From the NCBI GenBank assembly GCA_000403255.2, contig KE159593.1, positions 129,969 through 193,968 of the forward strand: a stretch of DNA of 64,000 bases, read 5' to 3'. Both the position numbers and the translations under genes were made by a program. Within the stretch, counting starts at the first letter, position 1; each line of letters starts with the position of its first letter. Source of the DNA: Lachnospiraceae bacterium 3-1. GTDB taxonomy: Bacteria > Bacillota > Clostridia > Lachnospirales > Lachnospiraceae. The notes below the pieces were generated by a model. It searched no databases. It worked only from the letters and a program-made list of their open reading frames with translations, and was not told the origin of the DNA. Of this stretch, positions 1-10,805 are shown piece after piece.

Positions 1-2
1 GC

Positions 3-3000
3 GACCTGCGTGATGCGCTGGAAACCTACCTGACAAAATGTTCCGCAGTCGTGCCATACCAGCCGTTTTTGCAGATGGTGGCAGAAAGCAGCCTGCCAAA
101 AGAGGACAAGCTGAATTTCTTAAACCGTACCATAAACCATCTGGAAGATAAGGAACAGACAAAGGCATACCACAACAACGCTTACGGTCTTGTGGAGTAT
201 ATCCAGAACAGGGATGCCTTTATGGTGGACTTAAAGAGCCGGGACGGGGAGCGGGAGAGATTTTCTGCAACCTATGAACAGCTTTATTCCATTATGGAAT
301 ATCTGATAAAAGCGCAGATGTTTACCGGGGAGATACGGATGTCGGCATACCTGCGAGATTTTGCAAAGCTGCCGTATGAAAAGATGTCTGCTTTGGAAAA
401 GCAGTTTGATGACAAACTCACCAGCCTGCGGAACAGGCAGCGGAAAGGGAACTTCCACTTTGAGGAGGCTGAACTGCCAAAGGGCGGACCGAAAACAAGA
501 TACCAGTGGAACGTGGAGGCAATCCGGCTGTTGAAGCAGATCGAACATGAGGACAGGACAGCCACACCGGAAGAACAGAAGGTGCTTGCAAGGTATGTGG
601 GATGGGGCGGTATCGCACAGGCTTTTGACGAAAGGAATAATGACTGGCAGAAAGAATATGCGGAACTGAAAGAGCTTCTTTCCACGTCGGAATATGAGGA
701 CGCAAGGGAGACAGTCAACACGGCATTTTACACTTCCCCCGTCATCACGCAGGCAGTTTATAACGCACTGGATAAATTCGGTTTCCGTAAAGGGACTATT
801 TTAGAGCCGGCGCTCGGCGTCGGTCATTTTTTCGGGACATTACCGGAAACCATGCAGGACAGCAGGCTTTACGGCGTGGAAAAGGACGACATCAGCGGGC
901 GGATCGCAAAGCTGCTCTACCCCAAAGCACAGATAAAGGTAAGGGGATTTGAGGAAACGCAGTACCCTGACAACTTTTTCGATGTTGCGGTGGGCAACGT
1001 GCCGTTTGGCGATTACAAGCTCTATGACGCAAAGTACGCAAAGCACAACTTCCGTATCCATGATTATTTTTTTGCGAAAGCGCTGGATAAGGTCAGACCG
1101 GGCGGCATTGTGGCATTTATTACAAGCAAGGGGACGCTTGACAAGGCGAATCCTTCCGTAAGGAAGTACCTTGCGGAACGGGCGGAGCTGCTCGGCGCAA
1201 TCCGCCTCCCCAATACAGCCTTTAAGGACAGTGCGGGAACCGATGTCACAAGCGACATCATATTTCTGCAAAAGAGGGAGCGCAAGATCGTGACGGAGCC
1301 GGACTGGGTGCATCTTGGCAGGACGGAGGACGGCATTGCGGTCAATTCCTATTTTGCGGGGCACCCGGAGATGATGCTTGGAACAATGGAGTACGATACA
1401 CGCATGTTCGGCAACGGCAGCAAATACACAAGCTGCATCAACCATGACGAGAATTTTGACTTAAAATCCGCACTGGAAACAGCAGTAGGGCAGCTTTCCG
1501 GCAGGATCACCGATGTTGCGGAGCTTGCGGCGGAGGAGGAAAACACGGAGGACATCATCGAGGCTGATCCCGACGTGAAGAATTACACCTATACCTTTGT
1601 GGACGGAAAACTCTACTACCGTGAAAATTCCGTCATGTACCGCAAGGAAGTGTCGGCAACGGCGGAGGAACGCATAAAGGGCATGGACGAAATCCGCACA
1701 ATCACAAGACAGCTAATCTTCATACAGACGGAAGGGTGCAGCAGCGAGGAACTGGCTGCACAGCAGAAATTACTAAATGACAGGTACGATGCCTATGTGA
1801 AAAAATACGGACCGCTGACCGGGAGGGGGAGCCAGCAGGCGTTCCGTGACGATGCGGATTACCCGCTTTTATGTTCCCTTGAGGTCGTGGACGAGGACGG
1901 AAAGGTGGAAAAGGCGGATATGTTCTACAAACAGACGATCCGTGCGAAGAATCAGGTGGAGCGTGTGGAAACGGCGGTGGAGGCGCTGAATGTGTCCGTC
2001 AATGAGTTCGGGACGGTCAATATCCCGTTCATGTTAAGCATTTATGAGCCTGACATCAGCAAGGAGATAGAAAGCCTGTCGGAAGGAAGCACACTCTCCC
2101 CGGATGCGGAGGCGGAAGTAAAGCGGTCGGTACTCTTAAAAGACCTTGAGGGGCTTGTGTATCTGGAACCCACGGAATACAATCCCGACAACCTGAACAC
2201 GGGATGGAAAACGGCGGACGAATACCTGTCCGGCAACGTGCGTGACAAGCTGAGGATTGCGGAAGTGTACCGAAAGGAGAACCCGGAGCTGTTCGGTGTC
2301 AATACGGAAGCATTGAAAAACGTGCAGCCGGAACGCCTTGATGCGTCTGAAATCGACGTGCGTATCGGAACCACATGGATTGAGCCGCAGGATTATGAGG
2401 AGTTCATCTATGAGCTTCTGAAAACACCATATCGTGCAAGGGCAGTCCGCACACAGTACACAAATTCAGGGATACAGGTAAAGCTCAACACCTACAACAT
2501 GAACTGGTTCATTGACGGAAAAAGGCATGACAACCATTCCGTTGCCGCAACGGAGACTTACGGCACGAAGCGGATTGACGCCTATTCCATTTTTGAGGAA
2601 ACCTTAAACCTGCGTACCGTGACAGTCCGTGACAGGATAGATGACGGAGGCGGAAAGTACCATTATGAGGTAAACAAGAAAGAAACCATGCTTGCAAGGG
2701 AAAAGCAGAACCAGATGAAGGAGGCGTTCAAAAGCTGGATATTCAAGGACCAGGAACGGCGGCAGAAATATGTGGACTATTACAATGAGACATTCAACAA
2801 TATCCGCCTGCGGGAGTATGACGGCTCACACCTGACATTCCCCGGAATGAACCCGGAAATCAAGCTGCGTGACCACCAGAAAAACGCAATCGCAAGGGTG
2901 CTTCTCGGCGGGAACACGCTGCTTGCGCATTGTGTAGGGGCAGGGAAAACATTTACCATGATGGCGGCATGTATGGAACAGCGGCGGCTCGGACTTGCCA

Positions 3001-5411
3001 ACAAGAATGTCATCGTGGTGCCGAAGTCCATCGTGGGGCAGACGGCGGGGGAGTTTATGCGGCTGTACCCGTCCGCAAATATCCTTGTGGCAACGGAGCG
3101 TGACTTTGAGAAGAGCAGGAGGAAGCAGTTCGTGTCCCGTATCGCAACCGGGGACTATGACTGCATCATCATGTCGCACTCGCAGTTTGAGAAGATACCG
3201 ATCTCAAAGGAACGGAAAGAGCGTATGCTGCAGGACCAGATACAGGAAATCTCCTTTGCGATTGATGAGATCAAGGCGGAAAAGGGGGAGCAGTGGACCA
3301 TCAAGCAGATGGAGGCACAGAAGAAAAAGCTGGACGAACAGCTAAAGGAACTGACAGAGGAAAGCCGCAAGGATGACCTGATTACCTTTGAGGAACTGGG
3401 CATTGATTCTGTCATGGTGGACGAGGCGCATCATTTTAAAAATTTGTCGATTTTCTCCAAAATCAACAACGTGTCGGGCATATCCAGCACTGGTTCCAAG
3501 AAGGCAATGGACATGTACCTGAAATGCCAGTACCTTGATGAAATCAACGACGGCAGGGGCATCGTGTTCGCAACCGGAACCCCGGTGAGCAATACCATGT
3601 GCGAACTGTATGTGATGCAGCTCTATTTGCAGAAAAGGACACTGGAACGCATGGGGATATACCATTTCGACTCATGGGCGGCAAACTTCGGGGAAGTGAC
3701 AACCGCACTGGAGCTGACCGTGGAAGGCAGCGGGTTTAAGTTCAAGAGCCGTTTCAACAAGTTTACAAACGTGCCGGAGCTTATGACCTCATTCCGTGAG
3801 GTGGCGGACGTGCAGACTGCGGATATGCTGAATCTCCCGGTTCCCGCACTGAGGGAAGGCAAGCCGATCATCGTGGAGAGCGAGCCGGACTGGTATGTGA
3901 AGCAGGTCATGGAAGAATTTGCGAAACGTGCGGAAAGGATTCACGGGGGCGGCGTTGATCCGAAAGAGGACAATTTCTTAAAGATAACGGGGGAGGCAAG
4001 GCTTTTAGGGACGGACGCAAGGCTTCTGGAACTGGATGCGCCGAATAACCCGGACGGGAAACTGAATAAGGTAGCAGCGAACGTGGCAGCCGAATATTTT
4101 GCCGGAAACAGGGACGGTAAAATCGGCTGCCAGCTTATTTTCTCGGACATCGGCACACCAAAAACAACATGGACGCCTGACTGGGCGGAGCGCATAAAAA
4201 ACGGCGGGCAGTTCGACATTTACAACTACCTGAAAACCGAACTGGTAAAACAGGGTATCCCAGCGGAGGAAATCTCCTTCATACACGACGCAAAGACCGA
4301 TGCACAGCGGGAGGCGCTCTTCAAGGATATGAGGAGCGGCAAAAAGAAGATACTGATCGGTTCCACGGACCAGTGCGGGACGGGCGTAAACGTGCAGGCG
4401 CACATTACGGCGATGCATCATGTTGACTGCCCGTGGAAGCCCTCCTGTATTGAGCAGCGTGAGGGGCGTGGCGTAAGGCAGGGCAATGAGAATGATGAGG
4501 TCGCAATCTACCGTTATGTCACAAAAGGGACATTTGATGCGTACTCATGGTCGCTGGTGGAAAACAAGCAGCGCTTCATCTCGCAGGTGATGACAAGCAG
4601 GGCAGTGTCAAGAACCTGTGAGGACATTGACGAGGCTACCCTTTCCTATGCGGAGATAAAAGCCGTGGCGACAGGAAACCCACTGATAAAGGAAAAGATG
4701 CAGCTTGAAAACGACGTGCAGCGGCTGAAAATGCTGAAAAGCAGTTATGACAGCCAGCGGTATTCCTTACAGGACAACTTCATGATCCGTTACCCGAAGC
4801 TGATTAAGGCGGCAACAGAGAAATTAGCCTGTGTGCGTGAGGACACAAAGACAGCGGAGGCGGCGCTCATTGCGGAGCCGGACTTTGCGATTACCGTGGA
4901 CGTTGCCGGGAAAAGCACGAAATTCACGGAGCGCACAGACGGCGGGACATTCATGCTGCAGGCGGTCAGCCAGTGCAAGACCGGGGAAACCACCCATATC
5001 GGCAGTTTCAAGGGGTTTGAGCTTCTGGTGGAAAAGAACTTCATCGGGGTAAACAACATGGTGCTGCGGGGAAAGACCGACTACAAGGCGGAGCTTTCCA
5101 CAAGCCCCGTGGGAAACATGGTAAAGCTGGAAAACCTCTGCCACGGCATACAGGTCAATATACCGGAACTGGAAAAGCGCATCGAGCAGTACCAGCGTGA
5201 CATGGAGCAGTCAAGGCAGGAATACGAAAAGCCTTTTACACAGGAGGAGGAACTGAATGAGAAAGTGGCACGTTTGAATGAGCTGAACGTGCAGTTAGAC
5301 TTGGAGAACGGAAAGACCGAAGATGTGGACCTTTGCGAAACACAGGACAATGCAAGGGTAGCGGAGCCGGGAACTTACCATTGCTTTCCGTCTGGAAAGG
5401 AGGGAAGATGA
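3..5411 (+). CDS. Conjugative-element methylase/SNF2-type helicase giant, 5' end outside window
   Basis: This is a very large DNA-processing protein of the kind found in Tn1549-like conjugative elements, joining an N6-adenine methyltransferase-like domain to a superfamily 2 helicase. The reading frame is open from base 3 with no stop, so the GTG at 51 is probably internal and the true start lies upstream. An AdoMet-binding motif ([10 protein letters not shown]) is encoded near 803-835 and the NPPF-like motif NVPFGDY near 995-1015. Helicase Walker A (GAGKT) lies near 2937-2951, the DEAH-type box (VDEAHHFKN) near 3417-3443, motif III (ATGTPVSNT) near 3570-3597 and motif VI ([10 protein letters not shown]) near 4453-4483. 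A coiled-coil-rich tail follows. The stop codon overlaps the next start, so it is translationally coupled to the sortase. The biochemical role in transfer is inferred from the family. Confidence 0.9.
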   Translation, partial: DLRDALETYLTKCSAVVPYQPFLQMVAESSLPKEDKLNFLNRTINHLEDKEQTKAYHNNAYGLVEYIQNRDAFMVDLKSRDGERERFSATYEQLYSIMEYLIKAQMFTGEIRMSAYLRDFAKLPYEKMSALEKQFDDKLTSLRNRQRKGNFHFEEAELPKGGPKTRYQWNVEAIRLLKQIEHEDRTATPEEQKVLARYVGWGGIAQAFDERNNDWQKEYAELKELLSTSEYEDARETVNTAFYTSPVITQAVYNALDKFGFRKGTILEPALGVGHFFGTLPETMQDSRLYGVEKDDISGRIAKLLYPKAQIKVRGFEETQYPDNFFDVAVGNVPFGDYKLYDAKYAKHNFRIHDYFFAKALDKVRPGGIVAFITSKGTLDKANPSVRKYLAERAELLGAIRLPNTAFKDSAGTDVTSDIIFLQKRERKIVTEPDWVHLGRTEDGIAVNSYFAGHPEMMLGTMEYDTRMFGNGSKYTSCINHDENFDLKSALETAVGQLSGRITDVAELAAEEENTEDIIEADPDVKNYTYTFVDGKLYYRENSVMYRKEVSATAEERIKGMDEIRTITRQLIFIQTEGCSSEELAAQQKLLNDRYDAYVKKYGPLTGRGSQQAFRDDADYPLLCSLEVVDEDGKVEKADMFYKQTIRAKNQVERVETAVEALNVSVNEFGTVNIPFMLSIYEPDISKEIESLSEGSTLSPDAEAEVKRSVLLKDLEGLVYLEPTEYNPDNLNTGWKTADEYLSGNVRDKLRIAEVYRKENPELFGVNTEALKNVQPERLDASEIDVRIGTTWIEPQDYEEFIYELLKTPYRARAVRTQYTNSGIQVKLNTYNMNWFIDGKRHDNHSVAATETYGTKRIDAYSIFEETLNLRTVTVRDRIDDGGGKYHYEVNKKETMLAREKQNQMKEAFKSWIFKDQERRQKYVDYYNETFNNIRLREYDGSHLTFPGMNPEIKLRDHQKNAIARVLLGGNTLLAHCVGAGKTFTMMAACMEQRRLGLANKNVIVVPKSIVGQTAGEFMRLYPSANILVATERDFEKSRRKQFVSRIATGDYDCIIMSHSQFEKIPISKERKERMLQDQIQEISFAIDEIKAEKGEQWTIKQMEAQKKKLDEQLKELTEESRKDDLITFEELGIDSVMVDEAHHFKNLSIFSKINNVSGISSTGSKKAMDMYLKCQYLDEINDGRGIVFATGTPVSNTMCELYVMQLYLQKRTLERMGIYHFDSWAANFGEVTTALELTVEGSGFKFKSRFNKFTNVPELMTSFREVADVQTADMLNLPVPALREGKPIIVESEPDWYVKQVMEEFAKRAERIHGGGVDPKEDNFLKITGEARLLGTDARLLELDAPNNPDGKLNKVAANVAAEYFAGNRDGKIGCQLIFSDIGTPKTTWTPDWAERIKNGGQFDIYNYLKTELVKQGIPAEEISFIHDAKTDAQREALFKDMRSGKKKILIGSTDQCGTGVNVQAHITAMHHVDCPWKPSCIEQREGRGVRQGNENDEVAIYRYVTKGTFDAYSWSLVENKQRFISQVMTSRAVSRTCEDIDEATLSYAEIKAVATGNPLIKEKMQLENDVQRLKMLKSSYDSQRYSLQDNFMIRYPKLIKAATEKLACVREDTKTAEAALIAEPDFAITVDVAGKSTKFTERTDGGTFMLQAVSQCKTGETTHIGSFKGFELLVEKNFIGVNNMVLRGKTDYKAELSTSPVGNMVKLENLCHGIQVNIPELEKRIEQYQRDMEQSRQEYEKPFTQEEELNEKVARLNELNVQLDLENGKTEDVDLCETQDNARVAEPGTYHCFPSGKEGR

Positions 5412-6049
5412 TGCGTAAAATCTTGGCAGCAATATTCATTACGGCGGGACTGGCAGCTATGTCAGTCCCACTTTTCTATCATTTCTACGGAAATCAAAAG
5501 ACAAATGAACTGATGGAACAGTTTGAACAAAACGTGGAACAGGAGCGGATAGAGGATGATGAAAAAGAGGAAGAAAGGGAAAGAGAGAATGAAACGGAGG
5601 CGGAGGATACCGAAGCCTCCATTAGTGAAGCGGATGCAGCCCTGTTTTCGTCCGGTAATGTGATTGGTCTGATTGAGATAGAAGCCCTAGACCTGAAATA
5701 TCCCATTGTGGAGGGTGCAGACAGTAAACAGCTTGCCTATGGGATCGGGCATATATCCGACACGGCGGCAGTCGGGAGCATGGGGAACTGTGTGCTTGCC
5801 GGACACCGGGGGAGCAGGTACGGCACTTATTTCAAGTACCTGAACAGGCTCTCAGAGGGGGACACGGTAAAGGTCATGGACAAAGCAGGGAACGTGTACC
5901 TGTATGAAGTCGTTTCATGGGAAGTTGTAGGACCGTATGACAATTCCGTGAAAGCACAGGGGGAAGAAACAGAGCTTACCCTGCTGACCTGTGAGAACAG
6001 CGGGACAATGCGGCTGATTTACCATTGTATCTACAAGGAGGGCGAATAG
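5408..6049 (+). CDS. Class B/D-like sortase of the transfer module
   Basis: A membrane-anchored transpeptidase that would join surface proteins to the cell wall. An N-terminal membrane segment (residues 7-27) is followed by a highly charged Glu/Arg linker (38-75) and the sortase fold. The catalytic residues are visible: His133 in LAGHRG, Cys195 in TLLTC and Arg202 in GTMRL. The longer frame starting at 5333 lies inside the helicase; I chose the ATG at 5408 (or the adjacent ATG at 5411) because AAAGGAGG sits just upstream. The start overlaps the helicase stop as ATGATG. Sortases are standard passengers of Gram-positive conjugative modules and may anchor the element's adhesin. The subclass is uncertain. 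Confidence 0.88.
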   Translation: MMRKILAAIFITAGLAAMSVPLFYHFYGNQKTNELMEQFEQNVEQERIEDDEKEEERERENETEAEDTEASISEADAALFSSGNVIGLIEIEALDLKYPIVEGADSKQLAYGIGHISDTAAVGSMGNCVLAGHRGSRYGTYFKYLNRLSEGDTVKVMDKAGNVYLYEVVSWEVVGPYDNSVKAQGEETELTLLTCENSGTMRLIYHCIYKEGE

Positions 6050-6050
6050 C

Positions 6051-6518
6051 ATGGAAGAAAACAGCAGGAAGTACCAGTTTGGCACGATAGAGGACATTCT
6101 GCGGGGATGTGAAGCCGAGCCGACGGAACCGGACAGGCAGACGGAAATGGACGGCGGCATACTGCTGACCAGCGGCGTCCATGTCTATCTGCCACGCCAT
6201 GAAATCAACGTGCATGAGGGATTTTTCTGTCACATGGCAGACGGGCAGCTTGAACCGCTGTATTTCCTGACCGTCATTTATGACAGGGCGGATAAAGAAT
6301 TTCTGTATGATGCGGAAGAAAACTTCGTGGACACGGTGCATCAATGGCTGAAAGGAAAATGCACACCGGAACAGTTGGAACAGGAACCTTGTGAGGTAAA
6401 AGGGATTAAGGAGGATATTGTCTATGGAAAAAGCATACAGACTGGGGGAAGTGGAGGAAATCCTTGCAGAGATGGAACAGCTTGCGGAAGTCCCGGACGA
6501 CATCATGGAAAGCGATGA
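6051..6518 (+). CDS. Hypothetical element protein, first of a paralogous pair
   Basis: A 155-residue acidic cytosolic protein of unknown function. It has no signal peptide or membrane segment. Its core, SGVHVYLPRHEINVHEGFF near residues 43-64, matches the next gene's SGWHVHIPELGLNLHEGVY position by position, and both continue with a short acidic stretch, an aromatic strand and a C-terminal helix. The two are therefore tandem duplicates. It starts one base after the sortase stop region and its last ~95 bases overlap the next gene in another frame, so the C-terminal tail after about residue 124 may be a by-product of that overlap. It belongs to the transfer-module operon. Confidence 0.7.
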   Translation: MEENSRKYQFGTIEDILRGCEAEPTEPDRQTEMDGGILLTSGVHVYLPRHEINVHEGFFCHMADGQLEPLYFLTVIYDRADKEFLYDAEENFVDTVHQWLKGKCTPEQLEQEPCEVKGIKEDIVYGKSIQTGGSGGNPCRDGTACGSPGRHHGKR

Positions 6519-6813
6519 GGATTACCAGATCGTCATCAGCGGGTGGCATGTGCATATCCCGGAACTGGGGCTGAACCTGCATGAAGGCGTTTACTGCAAT
6601 TATGACGGGGAGGAGGACGGCTATCTGCCTGATTTTGCAGTAACCGTCGTGAAAGAGGAAGGGCAGGACGAATGGATTTACTATGAGCAGGACGGCTTCC
6701 TGATAACCCTTGCGAATTACCTTCATGGGAAAACAGATTTGGATTTAGGGCAGTTGGGACAATTATCCTGTTTTATCCGTATGCCGGAGAAAAGCCTGCC
6801 AGCGGAAGAATGA
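6424..6813 (+). CDS. Hypothetical element protein, second of a paralogous pair
   Basis: A 129-residue acidic protein paralogous to the gene before it, sharing the SG-HVHIP-x-LN-HEG core. I place the start at ATG 6424, nine bases after the strong AAGGAGG at 6408-6414; the TTG at 6418 is too close to that site. The frame overlaps the end of the preceding gene. The function is unknown. Retention of two divergent copies in one operon suggests paired or heteromeric use, but nothing in the sequence proves it. Confidence 0.7.
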   Translation: MEKAYRLGEVEEILAEMEQLAEVPDDIMESDEDYQIVISGWHVHIPELGLNLHEGVYCNYDGEEDGYLPDFAVTVVKEEGQDEWIYYEQDGFLITLANYLHGKTDLDLGQLGQLSCFIRMPEKSLPAEE

Positions 6814-6899
6814 ACCTGCCTGACACTCTGAAAAGGAAAGGCAGTTCAGATAACAAAATAATATTTCATCGTCCAGAAGGGGCAGAAAAGGAGGAACTT

Positions 6900-7568
6900 A
6901 TGGAGTATTCCATCCAGTTGAACGCAGTAAACAACCCGGAAAAGAGTGTGCGGGCATTTGCAACCCTCGTGTTCGGGGACAGCTTCAAGGTCACGAATGT
7001 AGCGGTGCTTGAGGGCAGCAAGGGCAATTTCGTGTCTATGCCCAGTTTCCGCACAAAGGAGAGGGACGAACACAACAATCCGGTCTATAAGGACGTCTGC
7101 AACCCGATCACGAAGGAATTCCGTGAGGAACTGTACAACGACATCTTAAAGCTCTATGAAGAAATGGAGCAGACAGGCAAGGCAGAGGTCAAGATGGAGG
7201 CGGAGGAGCCGGACGAGCCGGAGTTTACGGTAAGGGTAACGCCTTTTGAGCGTGAGGGCAGCAACATGGTAGGTCTTGCGAGCATCGTGCTGAATGACAG
7301 CTTTGCGGTGGGCAATGTAAGCGTGGTGGAGGGCAAGAACGGAATGTTCGTGGCAATGCCGTCCTATAAGGCAGGCAACAGGTACAGGGACGTTTGTTTC
7401 CCGATCACAAAGGAGTTCAGGGAAAAGCTCAACGATGCGGTGCTTGAGACGTACCATCAGGCAAAGGAACAGGCAGTGCAGGAGGGAAAGGAGCGTGCAT
7501 CACAGCAGATGCAGACCGATGACAGGGGCTTTATGAAAGCCAGCGGGGAGCCGCTGCCGTTCCGATAG
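6900..7568 (+). CDS. Tandem double-domain SpoVG-family protein
   Basis: A 222-residue protein containing two SpoVG-like domains in a row. Domain one spans about residues 8-80 (VRAFATLVFGDSFKV, VLEGSKGNFVSMPSF, NPITKEFREEL) and domain two about 103-185 (GLASIVLNDSFAV, VVEGKNGMFVAMPSY, FPITKEFREKL). SpoVG is normally a single ~90-residue nucleic-acid-binding regulator, so this is a fused dimer, joined by an acidic linker. The open frame starts at 6810, but AAGGAGG at 6888-6894 is ideally placed for ATG 6900 and homology begins there. SpoVG-like genes are common passengers of conjugative elements, where a role in element expression is plausible but inferred. Confidence 0.88.
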   Translation: MEYSIQLNAVNNPEKSVRAFATLVFGDSFKVTNVAVLEGSKGNFVSMPSFRTKERDEHNNPVYKDVCNPITKEFREELYNDILKLYEEMEQTGKAEVKMEAEEPDEPEFTVRVTPFEREGSNMVGLASIVLNDSFAVGNVSVVEGKNGMFVAMPSYKAGNRYRDVCFPITKEFREKLNDAVLETYHQAKEQAVQEGKERASQQMQTDDRGFMKASGEPLPFR

Positions 7569-7591
7569 GCAGAACCAGTAACCAGAAAGGG

Positions 7592-7613
7592 GCAGGGCGG
7601 GGAACCGCCCTGC
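7592..7613 (+). other. Intercistronic GNRA-loop hairpin
   Basis: GCAGGGCGG and CCGCCCTGC form a perfect 9-bp stem closed by a GGAA tetraloop between the SpoVG-like gene and the next gene. There is no T tract, so an mRNA-stabilising or processing element is more likely than a terminator. Confidence 0.6.
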
Positions 7614-7629
7614 GGAAAGGAAAAGAAAA

Positions 7630-8523
7630 ATGGAAATGACAGCAAACGTGGAACTTACAAAGGAAAAAAATCTCATGGAGCTGCTCGATCTGCTCCGTAA
7701 AAACAATATGAAAGAGGCTGCAAACAGCATCTTTGAAATGGCGGCGTATGTCGATGTCATGGAGAAAAAGATGGATTCGGTCTTAGATGAGCTTACGACA
7801 GTTAAAAACCAGCTTCATAAGATGGAAGAGCGTGAGGCAGAGAAAGGGCTGAAACAGTCACTCAAAAGGGCAGTAAACAAGCTGGAACAGGACTGCAAAG
7901 CCATGAAAGAAAAACTGTTTGAAGTCAAGACAGAGATCAAGGCAAAGGCAGGGGAAATCGTGACGGCGGCAAAGCAGAAAGGGAAAGCTGCCCTGAACAA
8001 AGTGGCAGAATTTCTTGGAATTAAGAAAAAGTTAGAGGGTATCCGCCAGAATGTGCAGGAGTCCATAGCAGACGTGGATAAGAGCATTGGAAAGATAGAC
8101 GCTTTCGGCACAGGCATGAGGGAAGCCGGACAGAAGATCGCCAACACATTCCGTACCTTTGCGGATAAACCGGAAAAGGAATATGGGGAAAAGAAGTTCT
8201 CAAAGACAGAACTAATAAAGAAGCCCTTTCAGGCAAAGAGAAAGCTGCTGTCAGGTATCTTAAACTGTGCGGATGCCGCCATAGAAAAGACAGAGCAGCT
8301 TGCCGCAGACGTGAAAAAGTACCAGACGGATAAGGCAGAACGGGAAACAGGCAGCGTTGAAAGCATGGAGGCTGTTAATCCGGTTGAACTTGCAGTAGTG
8401 GCAGAGCCGGAGTTCCAGTACGGGGCAGAGGCGTTTGAGGCACACCAGCAGGAAACAACAAAGGTGATGGCAACGGATAAAGCGACAAAGAAAGAGCCTG
8501 TAAAGAACGGAAAGAGCCGATAG
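7630..8523 (+). CDS. Coiled-coil element protein (DUF6674-like)
   Basis: A 297-residue Lys/Glu-rich protein with no signal peptide. The N-terminus (residues 10-60: LMELLDLLRKNNMKEAAN, then a helix carrying MEKKMDSVLDELTTVKNQL) and the long helical middle suggest a coiled coil; the C-terminal third is low-complexity and charged. The arrangement resembles a family I recall as DUF6674 that travels with Tn1549-like elements, but I cannot verify that. It is the last gene of the transfer operon and is followed at once by a strong terminator and then by a sharp drop in GC content. Confidence 0.65.
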   Translation: MEMTANVELTKEKNLMELLDLLRKNNMKEAANSIFEMAAYVDVMEKKMDSVLDELTTVKNQLHKMEEREAEKGLKQSLKRAVNKLEQDCKAMKEKLFEVKTEIKAKAGEIVTAAKQKGKAALNKVAEFLGIKKKLEGIRQNVQESIADVDKSIGKIDAFGTGMREAGQKIANTFRTFADKPEKEYGEKKFSKTELIKKPFQAKRKLLSGILNCADAAIEKTEQLAADVKKYQTDKAERETGSVESMEAVNPVELAVVAEPEFQYGAEAFEAHQQETTKVMATDKATKKEPVKNGKSR

Positions 8524-8530
8524 GGAAAAG

Positions 8531-8578
8531 TCCTCTTGAATTGAACTTAGGTTTGATTCAGGAGGATTTTTTGTTTTG
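8531..8578 (+). terminator. Terminator of the transfer-module operon
   Basis: TCCTCTTGAAT (8531-8541) pairs with ATTCAGGAGGA (8556-8566), with one wobble and an extended inner pairing, followed by a T-rich run. It begins seven bases after the last gene of the module and marks the edge of the cargo. Confidence 0.85.
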
Positions 8579-8609
8579 ATAGTACATTTTATTCACAATC
8601 CCATAAAAT

Positions 8610-8649
8610 GAGCAAGTCAATAGAAAAATACTCTCACTTTGACTTGCTC
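8610..8649. terminator. Inverted repeat between convergent genes
   Basis: GAGCAAGTCAA (8610-8620) and TTGACTTGCTC (8639-8649) form a perfect 11-bp stem with an 18-nt loop. It lies between convergent transcription units. T tracts are weak on both sides, so it may be a weak bidirectional terminator. Confidence 0.55.
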
Positions 8650-8668
8650 GTGTTGTTTAGATTTTTAA

Positions 8669-9745
8669 TTAGTTGTGATTTTCTATAACCGGAAAAAAGA
8701 TAATGCTATCGTAATTTTTATTTTCTATTGATAAAGGAGTGCTTTTCATTTGATTATTTAAAATATCATAATCTACAATAAAACCTAGATTTACATATCC
8801 ATTCTTGTTCTCTGTAGCTTCATTTCGAGAAAAGAAGTATACATGGTTTTCATTTATCAAAGAACTGCTGACATAAGTATTTTGTGGTAAACTGCTTAAT
8901 TCGACAATAGTGCTATCGGATTCTATTTTGCAAATTATATTATCAAACACACCATATAAAAAGTTATTAAATGAAAAAATACTGCTAATATTTTTATCAA
9001 AATTCATAGAGGTCAATTTTTCTAATGAATCCATATCAAGTATATCTATTTCTTTTATATATCCATTCATATCTGCAACTGAACAATATAAATTGCCATC
9101 ATAGAGAACAACTTCCTTATAGTCTCTATTAGGTGATGTTATATTTTCTTTAATTGTTGAATCGGCTAAGTTGTATTTGATTATTTTACCGCTCCATTGA
9201 TCTTTTTCTAAATTGAGATATGAACCGATAATGTAAACAGTATTATTTTCGCACAAAATATCCGAGGCAAAAATGTCAAATATCTTTTTTTCTAAAATGT
9301 TCCCTTGTATATCTTGAATTACAAACAAATTTTGATAAGTATTATCTGTTATGTTGCCATTCATCACAGCAACGATGTTTTCATTATTAATAGTAATAGT
9401 CGTGACACCAGAATAATTTGGATTATCCAAAAGATTAAATTCGGTGACATTTCCTTGCGTATCTATTAGTAGATGGTTATTAGCCCTGTTTCCCCCCGCA
9501 ATGAAAGTGTTATCTACTAAATCGCTTTTTGAAATATCTTGGATTTTTAATGATTCCTGACTTGTAATATTTCCATCTATATCAATTCCGACTAAACCGC
9601 CAGATTTATTTAACATATCAGAATGTACGATATAATATGCAGTTTTTTCAGTAGAAAAACTGTTTTTTTTGAATATTTTGTTGCAAAAAATACATATAGT
9701 AACTATAACTAGGATGCAGCCTATTGTTAATAATCTTTTCTTCAT
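8669..9745 (-). CDS. Membrane-anchored beta-propeller-like protein of unknown function
   Basis: A 358-residue protein with one N-terminal membrane segment (about residues 5-23) and a long exterior region rich in short strands. Repeating units such as GLVGIDIDGNI, LLIDTQGNV, LFVIQDIQGNI and GKIIKYNL look like blades of a propeller. I recognise no enzymatic motif. No lipobox is clear, although there is a Cys in the membrane segment. The gene sits alone between the transfer-module terminator and the NlpC-like gene, on the same strand as the latter, about 100 bases downstream of it; co-transcription is possible. Confidence 0.7.
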   Translation of the reverse strand: MKKRLLTIGCILVIVTICIFCNKIFKKNSFSTEKTAYYIVHSDMLNKSGGLVGIDIDGNITSQESLKIQDISKSDLVDNTFIAGGNRANNHLLIDTQGNVTEFNLLDNPNYSGVTTITINNENIVAVMNGNITDNTYQNLFVIQDIQGNILEKKIFDIFASDILCENNTVYIIGSYLNLEKDQWSGKIIKYNLADSTIKENITSPNRDYKEVVLYDGNLYCSVADMNGYIKEIDILDMDSLEKLTSMNFDKNISSIFSFNNFLYGVFDNIICKIESDSTIVELSSLPQNTYVSSSLINENHVYFFSRNEATENKNGYVNLGFIVDYDILNNQMKSTPLSIENKNYDSIIFFPVIENHN

Positions 9746-9843
9746 AAATTATCTCCACTTTAAAATCAGCCAGTGTAATTGGAAGTATTGCACTGGCTGA
9801 TAAAAATAAATTATTGAATCCACTTCGCAATTTGCGAATTAAA

Positions 9844-10551
9844 TTACTGAACCTTTTTTACAATGTAAGTATTCGATGAATTTACCAGATCGGCAGGCGC
9901 AATGATAGCATTTGGAATTGAACCTGTTTCGCAGTTGATTCCTGCATCTAACCAAGCCTGCCATACTAACTGACTGCAATAAAACTTTTCAGTGGTGGTT
10001 TTGTTAGTGAATACCCAGTTGTACGGTTTTCCAACCTGTTTTGCGGCAAAAGCGGCGGCTGTAGAATATTGTGAGGAGGAAGCTCCGTTAGGACGAACTA
10101 AAAGTGCGCCTGACTTGGTATTCCATGTGTTATCGTAATATTGAACGCCATCTTTATCTATAGGACTCCAATTCTTGGCATACGATTCTATCGTTTTTGC
10201 ACTGTTTGAGGAAACGATGGCAGCATGTCCAGCAAAGCCAACACTTCCGGAGTCAATCATAAGACTTACTAAAATATCTCCGTAAGTTCCTAATGCTGAA
10301 CTTCTTGTTTCCGGCAGATCGGATTTGACATCGTTCTCAGCGGCGATTCTGCCTTCTTCCAACATTGCAGGAAGATTGCGTTCAATTTCAGCGATAACTG
10401 CCTGATCTTCTGCGTATAATTCCTCGTACATTTTTGTTGTTTCTTCATCGTAATTAGGCATGTTCGCTTCCTGTGCAAAGGCGGTGGTTGAAAAAGAGCA
10501 TACCATCGCAAGGGATAAGGCAAGGGCAATAAAATTTTTTGTTGTTTTCAT
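9844..10551 (-). CDS. Secreted NlpC/P60-like (YiiX type) cysteine hydrolase
   Basis: A 235-residue exported protein with a Sec signal peptide ending near AFA-QE (residues 25-27). The mature part has the order typical of YiiX/YebB-type papain-like hydrolases: GDI at 91-93, His109 in GHAAIV and Cys192 in FYCSQLVWQAW. Such enzymes cut peptidoglycan peptides or amides; the substrate here is unknown. Its start has AGGAGG upstream. It faces away from the HNH toxin gene and its promoter region adjoins a LytTR-type box pair that points the other way. Confidence 0.8.
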   Translation of the reverse strand: MKTTKNFIALALSLAMVCSFSTTAFAQEANMPNYDEETTKMYEELYAEDQAVIAEIERNLPAMLEEGRIAAENDVKSDLPETRSSALGTYGDILVSLMIDSGSVGFAGHAAIVSSNSAKTIESYAKNWSPIDKDGVQYYDNTWNTKSGALLVRPNGASSSQYSTAAAFAAKQVGKPYNWVFTNKTTTEKFYCSQLVWQAWLDAGINCETGSIPNAIIAPADLVNSSNTYIVKKVQ

Positions 10552-10680
10552 TTCTAATCCTCCTAATTTAATTCTAATCAGTTATGTGGTATTAATTTTA
10601 GTAGCGCATTATAATCTCCCCCTTTCTCAAAAAGCAATATATGATATTTTAAGCATATCATATGCTAAAAAAGATTCATA

Positions 10681-10749
10681 TGCCGTTTTCTGCAAAAACA
10701 GGTCGCTTTCTGCAAGGGATATTGAATTATTCAAGAAAATTATTAGAAT
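10681..10749 (+). promoter_or_regulatory. LytTR-type box-pair promoter P1 (HNH toxin)
   Basis: Box 1 (CCGTTTTCTGC) and box 2 (CGCTTTCTGC) repeat at exactly 20 bp (CTGC at 10690 and 10710). A -10 TAGAAT follows at 10744-10749, 34 bp after the second CTGC. There is no good -35, as expected for activator-dependent promoters. It shares this geometry with nine others here. Confidence 0.8.
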
Positions 10750-10805
10750 ATATTAAAATACAGATAATTTCATAAGTTATTTTTATTGAATAGGAGGTGA
10801 ATCCG

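Noticed and set aside
51-60. GTG at 51 as the start of the helicase gene
   Set aside because: The frame is open back to base 3 with normal-looking codons and no ribosome site precedes the GTG, so the gene begins outside the window.
840-1445. 201-codon minus-strand frame inside the helicase gene
   Set aside because: It lies entirely antisense to a strongly supported gene with conserved motifs and has no family-like sequence; the same holds for the other long antisense frames at 231-721 and 4005-4421.
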